Source of the DNA: Romanomermis culicivorax
Taxonomy: Eukaryota; Nematoda; Enoplea; Mermithida; Mermithidae
Reading direction: 5' to 3'
Length of the DNA: 64,000 nt
NCBI GenBank assembly: GCA_963922205.1
Contig: CAWUHX010000061.1
Coordinates: forward strand, 1,263,597-1,327,596
Shown in pieces: positions 55,501-64,000 of the stretch. The notes beneath the pieces were generated by a model. It was not told where the DNA came from and did not search any database. It worked only from the letters and a program-made list of their open reading frames with translations. The stretch's first letter is position 1. The number at the start of each line of letters is the position of its first letter. A program made the translations under genes and the position numbers.

Positions 55501-58500
55501 ACTTCCATGTAGAAACTACGCTCGAAGCTTTAATGGGTAAAATTCTACTTCCATGTAGAAACTACGCTCGAAGCTTAAACTGGTAAAAATCGACCTCCAA
55601 CATAGAAAGTATATCTCGGCCAACTTGACTCAGACATTAAAATTGTTGACGCAATATCTCTATCGAAAAAATTTAAGAAACACTTCAGGATAATAGAATC
55701 TAATTGTTTCATTCATTTTTTGCAATTTAAAAGACACCTGAGGGTCATAGAATCTAACTTTTAGATCGTTAGATTCTATGACCCTCAGGTGTGTTTTTTT
55801 TATTTTCCAAAGAATGCAGGACGAACCGATCACTGCAGTCAGCAACTATAGTATGAATTTTTCGAAAATTTTTTACATTTTAATAAAAATCTAATGGTTT
55901 CACAATATTTCTGTAAAATTTTAGAGAGTAAAACAGTTAGATTGTTGGATCCTAGCGTAAAATCTAACGTGACGTCCATGTGTCCAATGGTCTAACCATC
56001 TAACAATTATACTCGTTTTTTACAAAAAAATTTGATCAGGATTCATTTTTTTAAATACTCGGGACACGTTTTTCAATGATTCCCTATGCTTGACTATTGT
56101 TTTCGGGACACGTTTTTTACTCTTTTGGGGGTAAGATTTGGCATGTTCTGTAAAAGATTGTACCCGTAAGAGTAAAAAGCGTGTCCTAAATACAGTGGTT
56201 AAGTATAGGGAATCATTGCAAAACGTGTCTTGAGTATTTATAAAATGAGTCCCGAGCAAAATTTTTTTGTAAAAACGACTAAAACCGTTAGATTGTTATA
56301 CCGTATGGCTCGCAAATGTTACGTTAGATTTTATGCTAGGATCCTTACAATCTAACTGTTTTACTCTCTAAAATTGTACAGAAATTTGATGAAAAGATTT
56401 TTATTAAAATGCAAAATTTTTTCGAAAAATTGATGCTGTAGTTGCTGACTATAGTGGTCAGTTTGTCCTGCATGAAAATTTTAAAAAACAACTGAGATGT
56501 TTTTTAAATTGCAAAAAAATTAATAAAACCATTAGATTCTATTATCCTCAAGTATTTTTTTGAAATTTTTCCGGTAGAGGTATGGTGTCATCAACTTCAA
56601 CGTCCGAGTCAAGTCGGTTGAGGTATACTTTCTACGTTGAAGTCGATTTTTACCCGTTAAAGCTTCTAATGTAGCTTCTACGCGGAAGTAGAATTTTACA
56701 CGTTGAAGCTTCGGGCGCACTTTCTACTTGAATGTAGAATTCTAGGGTTGAAGCTAGGAGCGTACTTTCTTCGCGCCGGATATCAAATCATTTATGATTC
56801 TAGTTATCACTTCTGTTGGACGGTTGGAAAATGTCTGCTTAGCTTATAGCTTTTAAACATCTGCATGTTATGGACGAATGTTTGGCCTTCTATTAATTTT
56901 TCATGTATTTGATGAAAACCTAGATTTTTCTAGATAATTTTCACAAAATCATTTTGTACTGCTTTAGAATTTTCGAGTTTCATGACCAAAACTTTTGTCA
57001 TTTCGGAAATGATTAAGACATCATCAGTATGAGATAATGACAGAGGTTCTTCTGCCGGTAGAAGTCATCCAAATTCTTCGTTGCTCGCCTAATTTTTGAA
57101 TTTTAGTTTGCCCGACTGAAAACACATTGAATTCACTGAAAAATTAGACTCTTCATGCAGAAAAAAGATATTAAAAATATTCATATTCCAATGCCATAGA
57201 ATATCAGAATCTACAATGTGCTAGGTGCCGGAGATATTCAAGTCCGAAGTAAAATACCTATAGCGCTTTTTTATGCTTTATACGTTTAAAAACAATCATA
57301 AATAATGATTGGTAAATTACTGGCTCTATGATTGAATGCTTTCGCCAACCAAATGGTGAAAACATCGTGATCGATCATCAGTAATTGCAGAAGAATGTGC
57401 TGAAAAAATTAATTTTCGGACGTTTTAAAGGCCTTGAAATCAAATTTTTTGCGCTAGGCGCCGAACAAGTTACTAGTAGCTACCTAGCCTTTTGATCTTT
57501 TCTCCAAAACTCTGAAAATTGAGTTTTAAAATTCTGGAACAAACGCGAAGTAAATGAAATACAAGGGAAGTAACATTTAATAATTTTTCACATCAAACTA
57601 AGTAAATTCATCAATTTTAGAGTAAGCAACTAGGAATGTATCTGTGCAGCCAAATTTTTTCCTCAAGTTGCAGATGGCAACCTGACTTTTGCAAAAAATA
57701 ACCCGATGATTGATTCGAAAAATGACTGATCTAATATGTGAGCCTTATTATTCTAATTTGATTGAGAATATATCGAAAATGATAGATTTGTTGTGTGGGC
57801 TTCTACTGTGATTTTAAAGAGTGTTATCGAATAAATTTGTTGAAAAGGCATTGTTTTTGTACGCCCACGTTCGTTTACAAACTTTTTAGTTTTGGCTTGC
57901 TGAAATTCGGATTGACCTATAAAATTTTGACCCTAGGAGCCAATTGGCCTGTCGAAAAAAAAACTAAAAAAACCCTGCTACACGCCATGTATCACCCTGT
58001 AGACTCAACGAAATTCGGATGGCATTACATCGTCGACCATACTTTCTGCACCCCCTGCACCATCCCACACAGTTGAGGCGGCAAACTAAGTATATGTTTT
58101 TTACAGGGGTATCTTTTGTGTACCCCCTGTATGGGCCCGTATAAATGCTCTTGTCGACGAAGTTCACAGGTATCTGCGCCATGCCCGACGTCTTGTTGGG
58201 AAAAACTCACGGGTGTTTTTGATCGATAGTTGAATGAAAATAATTTTTGTTAATTTTTTTAGAGTAAAAGTTCCTTCAAATTACATAACAGCATGAACAT
58301 TATTAGCTTTTACAATCAGGAGTCTTTCGCGCTTATGGGCCTTTCGCAGTATGGGCCGTTTGCGCTTATGAAGCTCAACTGTTTTTGCGGACTCTGTACG
58401 TTCCTAAAAGCAATTTTCAAAGCAAATTATTTTACAATAAGCGCTTTGTGGAAGCCATTCGATCAGTACTTATTTTTGAGGGTTTTCAGTTCATGTAAAT

Positions 58501-58965
58501 ATTTTATGAGAAACGTCGATGTTAATTCTCCTAATTTATATTGTTAGAATCACGCTATAGACGTTCTAATAAATCTTTAGGATTTGTACTACCTTCTAAC
58601 GTAGTTCTCGATAATCTTGTTACACTATAAATTCCTGCACGAAAAATTTTTACAGCTTCACTGTACCATGTGACAGCCATGCGATGGTTCCTCAGTCTAT
58701 CGGTACCCAGTTTCGTAGTCATCTACGCTCGTTTCAAGCGCAGCTTGAATTGTTCAGGGAGTGTAGCTGGTAAGTTGGTGACAATGCCGGTACAGTAAAC
58801 ATTCACACACTTTGCGACGTTTCGTAGCCTGGATCATGGGATTTTGCATAATGTTCCATAATTATATGCTGGCTGCCACAATGATCACGTTTTTCGCCAC
58901 TTCGTCTTATTTGACTTCTATGAAAAAGAAGCGCAAAAGGGCTTTGGACAAGGAGTATGATAAAG
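43474..58965 (+). CDS. TMEM19: TMEM19 (DUF92) homologue, 5' part: exons 1-3, continuing beyond the window
   Basis: Exons 43474-43552, 58656-58769 and 58828-58965 join in phase and encode about 110 residues. Exon 1 gives a hydrophobic signal-anchor-like helix. Exon 2 gives Met-Arg-Trp-Phe-Leu-Ser and a helix, then Lys-Arg-Ser-Leu-Asn-x-Ser-Gly. Exon 3 gives a third helix and Ser-Ser-Tyr-Leu-Thr followed by Lys-x-Lys-Arg and Leu-Asp-Lys-Glu-Tyr-Asp-Lys-Gly. The order R-W-L-F/helix/K-K-S-L-x-x-S-G/helix/S-S-K-L-T/L-D-x-E-Y-K-x-G is the N-terminal half of TMEM19, a polytopic DUF92 protein; plant VTE6 of the same family is a phytyl-phosphate kinase. The next expected exon was not found before 64000. 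Intron 2 is 58 bp, intron 1 is 15.1 kb. The exon 3 donor (GTTGGT) is weak. The gene lies 1.66 kb downstream of the phosphatase on the same strand. Confidence 0.72.
43584..44896. mobile_element. Harbinger-like element, GGGCCGGTTTCTCGAAGC, TSD CTG
   Basis: Ends GGGCCGGTTTCTCGAAGC and GCTTTGAGAAACCGGCCC flanked by CTG (43581-43583 and 44897-44899). Subterminal TTTCGTCAACGAAATTT phrases at both ends. Begins 31 bp into intron 1 of the TMEM19-like gene. Contains the GCGCCC repeat copy at 44060-44510. Confidence 0.82.
45500..50640. repeat. AT-rich tandem array, about 1.16-kb unit, 4+ copies
   Basis: Anchor GATCAAAACTTTGGGA near 45573, 47036, 48198 and 49399, and anchor TGTAACTTATACATgAAAA near 46671, 47822, 49021 and 50167, give a period of about 1.15-1.2 kb. 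The first unit has an extra 0.31-kb internal repeat (CTTCTTCGCGAATTT at 46171 and 46485). All frames within it are low-complexity and are not genes. Confidence 0.85.
51531..51765. mobile_element. CATGCAC-GACAAGAATTTCC element, copy 1
   Basis: CATGCACGACAAGAATTTCC, a GGGGG run, ATACAAAATATgCACAAAAATAAT and a right end GTGTATGTATG. Matches copies at 52012-52263 and, inverted, at 59541-59745. Confidence 0.65.
52012..52263. mobile_element. CATGCAC-GGCAAGAATTTTCC element, copy 2
   Basis: Begins CATGCACGGCAAGAATTTTCC, ends TATATGCATGTATG. TSD not exact (TAACCCC-like on both sides). Confidence 0.65.
52608..53140. repeat. GC-rich hairpin units and a 22-bp tandem run
   Basis: Three units of GCCGCTCTCGGCCGATGCAGG...CCCGAGAGCGGC at 52610-52655, 52795-52830 and 52864-52900, separated by GGAAAAAAATTTTTCtGGTCAAA and CTGCTGCCGAGTgAAAATTTT. 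Then 52995-53135 is about six degenerate TTTCTTGGtGAAAAATTTTT units. Confidence 0.75.
53712..54060. mobile_element. GC-rich foldback element (near-perfect palindrome), TA flanks
   Basis: Arms AAGGCCCTGTCATACTTCGC... pair over about 170 bp around a centre at 53891/53892, with one 11-12-bp extra segment in the left arm. Flanked by TA (53710-53711 and 54061-54062). Rich in CCGCGCGG in an AT-rich region. Confidence 0.85.
54102..54547. mobile_element. hAT-like element, CATACTTGTAATTGAGG / CCGTTACATGTATG
   Basis: Perfect 8-bp TSD GGGACGAC at 54094-54101 and 54548-54555. Internal CATATGGCTAGCCATTGGG blocks and poly-C runs shared with 27735-28080. Confidence 0.88.
54558..54860 (+). pseudogene. MULE-type transposase C-terminal relic, frameshifted
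   Basis: Frame 54558-54833 gives Leu-Lys-Ala-Leu-Ala-Leu-Leu, Val-Glu-Val-Ala-Phe-Asn, then Phe-x-Asp-Met-Trp-Ile-Asn-Gly-His-Phe-Pro-Ile-Gly-Leu-Trp. A +1 shift near 54785 continues Gln-Trp-Gly-Pro-Arg-Thr-Asn-Ile-Cys-Thr-Glu-Gly-Tyr-Gln-Asn-His-Leu. The order F-x-D-x-W-I / P-x-x-L-W / G-P-R-T-N-N-x-x-E-G-x-H-x-x-L is the C-terminal end of MULE-like transposases captured in many invertebrates. Upstream sequence has been displaced by foldback and hAT insertions. Confidence 0.72.
55167..55345. repeat. Tandem repeat, about 68-bp unit, 2.6 copies
   Basis: GGGGCGATACAgGGGGTGTA starts at about 55178, 55247 and 55317, with GAAAGTtTAGT and AATTTtGTTaA following. Confidence 0.75.
56765..57700. repeat. 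Fourth copy of the 'GTGCGCGGTT' interspersed repeat
   Basis: Begins TTCGCGCCGGATaTCAAATCAtTTATGATTCT like 21243, passes TTGCCCGACTGAAAACACATTGAATTCACTG, and ends CCTCAAGTTGCAGATGGCAAC. Confidence 0.7.
58656..58965 (+). CDS. TMEM19: TMEM19-like exons 2 and 3 with a 58-bp intron
   Basis: Exon 2 (58656-58769) has acceptor TTTTTACAG and donor GTAAGT. Exon 3 (58828-58965) has acceptor TTTCGTAG. The split Ala codon (G+CC) is in phase. The Lys-rich loop after the helix, and Leu-Asp-Lys-Glu-Tyr-Asp-Lys-Gly at the end, match the TMEM19 loop in which RLDSEYKEG is found in vertebrates. Unspliced, exon 2 is closed by stops in the wrong frames. Confidence 0.78.
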
Positions 58966-60663
58966 GTTGGTTACTAGTTTTTGCTGAGGGTCACAAGAAA
59001 TTTTCGTTTCTAACAAGTTTAGTCAACTGAATCTGAATTTTAGAGTCATATTATCGTAATGTTTATCTTTTACAAGAAATTCAATAAATGAGCTAGCAAA
59101 TAATGCGGAAATTCGGTGAAGTAATTTATGTCTCGTTCGTCTTACTGACGTCATTTCTGATGCGCCTAACTCACTCGTTGAACTAGCTGCATAAAATATT
59201 TTAAATCCCAAAAGACCTACCGCTCATAGAAAATCGCTAATAAATGAAGATACTGTGACTCAAAATTTGTGTTACAGTTCGTATAGTTTGTGTCTTGTTT
59301 ATCTTTGTAGTTGTACATAATTAGCACTACATGTTCAGCCAAATACTTGCCGACGTTTGACTCTTCATTAGTACAATTTTTTAAAATCGATATTGAATGA
59401 GGCGGTTACTGTGATCTATGAAATACAACCATTTTCTTCATCTTTACTTTTGCCTTATCGCAGCCGTACATTTTATTGAGGAAAGTGCCGTAAGAACCTT
59501 CCATAAATCACCGATTGTTTAGTGACCATATAGTGACGTCCATACTTGCACATAGGGCGGTCAGGGAAAGGTAAACCCTCATACCTGAGACCCTGGACAC
59601 CCCTCCCTCCCTGGCCCGAAAAAATCATCAAACACCCTCCTTGAACTTTTTCGAAGGCAGTTGTTTTGATGATTTTGATGCATATTTTGTGCGAAAAATA
59701 TGCTTGTGGAATTTTTTTTGCTCACCCACCTCCCCCATACTCGATGCGGGCTACAATATGGTACCACTTAGAATACTGTAGACATTTTGTAGCTAAAGTT
59801 AAGGGACAAACTAGAGTACTGTTTTGCCACCTTTTCATAACTAACGATTATTCTAACCGATTAGCTCGATTGTGGTATCAATATCTTCAGTAGGGTTATA
59901 TCTCGGGACCACCACGAAATTTTTTCGAAATATGCAAATGCGACCTTATGTCAGGGTAAAAAAAAATCTCAAAACTCCGACCAGTAATAACTTTGCGAAT
60001 ATTTAGTCTTTCTAGACGATTCTTGTTTCGTTGGATGCAGCTCGTCGAGTTGTACAAGATACTGACTGGTGGTTTGAAAATTTGCAGTGTAAACTTAATT
60101 ATCATAGAAAATATGCAAATTTGGCCGAGTTGGGGTAGGTGACCGCACAAATATCTCGAGTTGTATAAGTCGTATAAAGCTAATTCTTTTTTTGTTCGAT
60201 AGCTGAGTAAAATGCCCAGAGAAAATCACCTTAACATCTAGTATGTGCAGCGTAAAGAAAGTGTAAACAAAGCGAAAATGTCCATTAAAAAATGTTCTTG
60301 CGATTTTCAGATCTTTTGTTGCACCATTGAAACGAGCTTTTTTTTCTAGCCCCCAGTTTTGATATTTATTTTGTGTAAAAATGATTAGTACGTTAGAAAT
60401 TCGCATAAATGTTGTTTACAAAAAAATTTTTCCGATTCATCGATTTTACGTAGCGCCGTTGCAAAGAGCGTATTTTGTTTTCCCTGATGCATATTTTTAT
60501 TTTTCGAAATATCTCAACGTACACTGAAAATTTTCATGAGTGATATATGCCAAAAATGTAAAATTCGCCATATTTTAGTGGCGTTCGTACTATACTTCGA
60601 AAATACACTTTTTCAGTAAAGAATTTTTTACACCTTCCTTGCAGGAGCTTGAAAGTTCGATAT
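58966..60663. other. Intron 2/3 or intergenic sequence with no recognised coding
   Basis: Apart from the degenerate mobile copy at 59541, no frame here looks coding. 59880-60420 has mirrored phrases (ATATCTCGgGACCACC, AAATATCTCGAGTTG) suggesting another old repeat. Confidence 0.4.
59541..59745. mobile_element. Inverted copy of the CATGCAC-AAGAATTTCC family, degenerate
   Basis: CATACTTGCACATAGGGCGG, GGTAAACCCTCATACCTGAGACCCTGG and CTCACCCACCTCCCCC mirror 51531 and 52012. Confidence 0.55.
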
Positions 60664-61769
60664 TTATCTGAAAATGCCAGGAAATGGCAAAAAGGAGAAT
60701 ATGTTTTTCCTTTTTGCTTGTTTCACTGACTTAAAAGTTCGATATTAGGCCTCCCCATCATTCCATTTCAGCAAAATTCTAACTGAAAAAAACTTTCCAT
60801 TTTCTGATAAACATACGCGCCCAGTTTTTTGAAAGACAAAACGTTTTTAAGTCTCTGCGCATGAAATTCACTTGCCTTGTAGCAATTTTTACAATCTACA
60901 TGATTACTGTATGTACAATACATACTTCGTTTTCATGATAGAACACAGGTGATGCCTCTAACTGCATGTATAAAATTCATTACAGGCTTGTACAAAAAAG
61001 TGCTATAATTGACAAAAACTATACAGAACAATAACCATTCTCTAATACTAGGAAGTGGCAAAAGATAAATGTGTTTCACCTTGTCCCATATTTCACCGAG
61101 CATAGTACTATACTTAGTTTCCGAAAACCTGATTGTAAACTCACCGTATTCTTGATTCACACGTATTGTTTTTTCCGAGTTTAAAGCGCGGGAATTTAAA
61201 TTTCTAATACGATTAATGCTAGTTTAAACATATTTGAAACTATGCTTTGGCTAATTTTACTCAAATAATGTTCGCCAGTCTCCCAATAATCACCGTCAAC
61301 AAAAATTTTGCTGTTTACCAGCAATTAATTTTTCGAATTTGTTTCAAATTGTGTAAATTCGTTGTCTTGCGAATCAGGAATACTGTAGATTTACCACCTG
61401 CTTTTCGGAGACAAGGTATAGGCCACTGCATTGTATACAGTAATGAAAAATTCTAACAAAGAATGGCACACAAGTAATTACATAGATTTCGGGTTTTTCA
61501 TCAAACCAAAGTTTTTTCTTCTGTAAAAATCAACTTTAATAACACTGAAATTTTTCAAAGATTTGTCCATTTTTGCGCAGAGGCATTTTCAGAAATGACA
61601 AAAAAACTGGGCGTGTATATGTTTTTCAGAAAATGGAAAGTTTTTTTCAGTTAGAATTTTGCTGAAATGAAATGATGGGGAGGCCTAATATCGAACTTTT
61701 AAGCCAGTGAAACAAGCAAAAAAGAAAAACATATTCTCCTTTTCGCCATTTCCTGGCATTTTCAGATAA
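60664..61769. mobile_element. Element with about 170-bp terminal inverted repeats
   Basis: 60664-60832 (TTATCTGAAAATGCCAGG... to ...CGCGCCCAGTTTTTT) is mirrored at 61598-61769 with few mismatches. The 765-bp interior has no recognisable protein. TSD unclear; superfamily not assigned. Confidence 0.75.
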
Positions 61770-62159
61770 TGATGATATCATTGTTTGTTCAAGCAGATGA
61801 ATATAAAAATAGGCATGAATTTTCTTTTCAATATGTAAGTATAAATATGTAAGTATGATATATAGTTAAGATCCTCTACTAGTGGATAAATAAATATTTT
61901 ACAATAATCTGTTGCCTGCTACATAACCTTTCTCGACCTTATCTGATGATTTGGCTATTGCTGGTCACTTCGCAAATCGGGCAATTGCGCAGCATATTTT
62001 TTGAATCGAAATTCTCAATTGGTGGACCATTGATTCTTGATTCCCATCGATTCCTCAAGGGTTTCATGTGCGAGTCTTGATCAGAGGCTAGTTTTTATCT
62101 CATTTGTAATTGGAAAATTGATTGAACTCCAGTGTTTTATTTGTGCAAGTATCTTTGAC

Positions 62160-62255
62160 ATACACAAAAAACAAAACAAAAAAAACACAAAAAACACAAA
62201 AAAACATCAAAAACAAAAAACAAAAAAAAACCAAAAAAACAGTCAAAATTTTTTT
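62160..62255. repeat. A-rich (CAAAAA)n simple repeat
   Basis: About 90 bp of irregular CAAAA/ACAAAAAAAC units. Confidence 0.85.
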
Positions 62256-62325
62256 GCGTAGTAAATTTTTTGTAGACTAAAAAACCAGGATTCTGCGTTT
62301 ATTTTTGCACCAATCTTCTCCCAGA

Positions 62326-62429
62326 TACCACTCGAGTTCATGATTTATATAGTCCAAAAGTGCGTGGTATTGAAGAATACAGCTTTATGTTGGAAAATCA
62401 ATTTCCCACTAACTCATCAAAGAAACATA
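62326..62429 (+). CDS. Possible internal exon of unknown gene
   Basis: After TTCTCCCAG (ends 62325) an open frame reads Asp-Thr-Thr-Arg-Val-His-Asp-Leu-Tyr-Ser-Pro-Lys-Val-Arg-Gly-Ile-Glu-Glu-Tyr-Ser, then Leu-Glu-Asn-Gln-Phe-Pro and a Lys-rich end before a possible donor AAG|GTCCAG. Composition is protein-like (mixed charge, few repeats), unlike the surrounding AT-rich frames. I do not recognise the family, and it does not match the next expected TMEM19 segment. Confidence 0.3.
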
Positions 62430-64000
62430 AGGTCCAGATTTTCTGTTTATTATTTTTCGTTTTACAAACTAAAAAATATACTCATGCTTTTCTTTCATTA
62501 AGTATGAAAATTTTTCTGAAAATTACTTCTATGATGCTTTTGAATTCAAATTCCACTCCATGTTTGAAATAGTTACAAATAAGCTGGAAAAATTGAGATT
62601 GCAGTCTTTCAATATGAATTGAAAAATTGAGGTTGCAGTCTTTCAATATGCGCCAAAATTCACAGTTTTATGTCAAATCCCAACATTTTTCCGAAGATTT
62701 TTCTCCAAAAAGCACGATTTGGGTAAAACAGTGGATAGACTAATCTGAAGGATTATGCTAATAGAGTCCGGAAATTTTTCGGTATTTTTTGTATTTTAGA
62801 GCCTGGGGAAGAGTTTCCTGACCAGGTAGTGTAGACAAATTTTTTTGTATTTTGTAAAAAGATACCAAAAAAATGTTTGTATGTAGACAATAATGTTTGT
62901 CTTGTATAGAAAAAACACATACATGGAATGACAGGTGCCGTGCCATAAGAACCCCACCAGAAATCGCCCCCTCTTTACGGGCTGATTATTGACTGTAGAT
63001 AAAAGTGCACGGAGATGAAAGGAATGCATTTTGGTGCCTGTTAGAAGGTTGAAACCCCAAAGTATTGGCGCCGCATATGGTTATGTATCAAGCATTGTTT
63101 GTTACAATACAAAACAGTTCAGAAGTGGATTTAAGTGAGTTTCAAAAATTTTTGAAGCGGAAAAGGCTTTTCGTGCATTTTATTACGTTTAGATCTCAAA
63201 TTTTCTAGCACGTGTCCATGAAGCAAAATTATACATTACTAGAATGTTGGACAGAACAATCTTTCACAAAGTCATCCAATTACGCCAGTTATTTTCCTAA
63301 AATATCTTTTATTTACAACTCAAGATTAACACGCTGAAAACTTTTAAAATTCATAAAAGAAACTTTTCAGTGCATTTCAAAGGCTAGAAATTCTAAATTT
63401 TCTAGGCACGTAGCATATACGAGCATACCATTGAATAATTCTTCTATTGTAACTTGAGAGAAACTCGAAAAAATGCACCTAGGAAAGTATTTTGGACAAT
63501 CTTTTATGTTTTTTAGACAATTGCTTATTTCGATTTTTTCAATGACCCCCAAAACTTTGGCCTATCGATGATCCAGCCATACAAAGGTCGATTGATCCAT
63601 TTAGACCTTGGAGCTCTGTCACATGTGTGGGGTTCAACTCTATCCACCTCCGGTCTACGATGCCAAATGAGTAGGGCCTGGTTTATTCGTCATCCGCCCA
63701 GCATGCTACAAATGTATGAAATAAGTTGGGACTATGTCGAATGCCTCAATATTTTTTTGAGTAAACTAAAAGCGTTAAGTTACAGTAAAACCGAGCTTGG
63801 TTCTTCAGTTTGACTGATATGTATTTCTCTGGTCCCTATGTCAAGATATCCAGCAAATTTCAAAGTAAAATTCCCAGACCTTGCCGGGTAATTTTTCCAG
63901 AATTTTCCAGTTTTTTTCAACAGGAATGATTGGTAATTCAATCATGCAATGTTAAAAAGTCCGTACAAAGCACACTGGAAAATTTTCATCACAATGATTT
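62430..64000. other. No supported feature at the window end
   Basis: The longest frames (62796-63029 minus, 63568-63813 plus) have no recognisable motif. TGAAAAATTGAGgTTGCAGTCTTTCAATATG is a 35-bp direct repeat at 62588-62650. A next TMEM19 exon was looked for and not seen. Confidence 0.4.

Larger units (their letters stand above)
55060..58190. repeat. Large inverted-repeat (foldback) structure
   Basis: 55085-55290 pairs with 57985-58175 (ACGGGCACATACATGaGG...AAAAGATACCCC against GGGGTATCTTTTGTGTACC...GGGCCCGTATA). An inner palindrome (about 55370-56765) is centred near 56130 with TACTTTCTACgTTGAAG arms. Between them, 56765-57700 is a 'GTGCGCGGTT' repeat copy. Confidence 0.75.

Noticed and set aside
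60895-61160. Minus-strand 75-codon frame inside the 60664-61769 element
   Set aside because: No transposase motif; it cannot be told from chance.
63568-63813. 81-codon frame at the window end
   Set aside because: No motif and no splice context; not supported as a gene or as a TMEM19 exon.

Overview
This is a eukaryotic, animal-type window: AT-rich, intron-containing and crowded with DNA transposons. No bacterial operon, rRNA, CRISPR array or convincing tRNA is visible. Very short introns (58-61 bp) next to huge ones, TTTTCAG-like acceptors and the two host genes recognised (an ABCB6/HMT-1-like membrane domain and TMEM19) suit an invertebrate. A nematode is my best guess, held with low confidence.

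Two host genes are supported, both on the + strand. The first (exons between 22534 and 41818) joins a five-helix domain like the N-terminus of ABCB6/HMT-1 transporters to a complete, catalytically intact protein tyrosine phosphatase. All six exons are phase-consistent and give 564 residues. No ABC-transporter core or ATPase is seen, so the model predicts a membrane-anchored phosphatase of an architecture I do not recognise; this is the main novelty. The second gene starts at 43474 and encodes the N-terminal part of a TMEM19 (DUF92) protein. Its exon 1 is separated from exon 2 (58656) by a 15.1-kb intron, and the gene appears to run off the window.

Almost everything else is transposon-derived. 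Many elements can be delimited to the base from terminal inverted repeats and target-site duplications (TSDs). hAT-like elements have 8-bp TSDs and fall into several terminus families: CACTG/CAGTG-T(n), CACCG-T(n), CATACCTGTA with poly-G blocks, CAGA-CCCC, CAGGGCCGTGC and TAGGGCTG. PIF/Harbinger-like elements have 3-bp TSDs (TTA, TAG or CTG) and two carry transposase or Myb/SANT fragments. A MULE-like element has a 9-bp TSD. Coding relics include a LINE ORF1 and endonuclease piece, two hAT transposase relics, a MADF exon and a MULE-type transposase pseudogene.

Layout: 1-3590 has no recognised gene. 3590-7420 is a 126-bp tandem array split by a nested Harbinger-like element, followed by LINE fragments. 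8794-11986 is a Harbinger carrying three further hAT elements. 12227-22270 is stacked hAT elements. 22534-41818 is the phosphatase gene with transposon-filled introns. 42141-43190 is a MULE. 43474-58965 is the TMEM19 5' part, whose intron 1 holds a 1.16-kb AT-rich tandem array, a GC-rich foldback, a transposase relic and large palindromes. 58966-64000 is unassigned apart from an inverted-repeat element and one exon-like segment.

A short hairpin motif, CCGGCGC-GNA-GCGCCGG, recurs about 14 times across the repeats. All coordinates, TSDs and exon joins were read by eye; no homology search was run.
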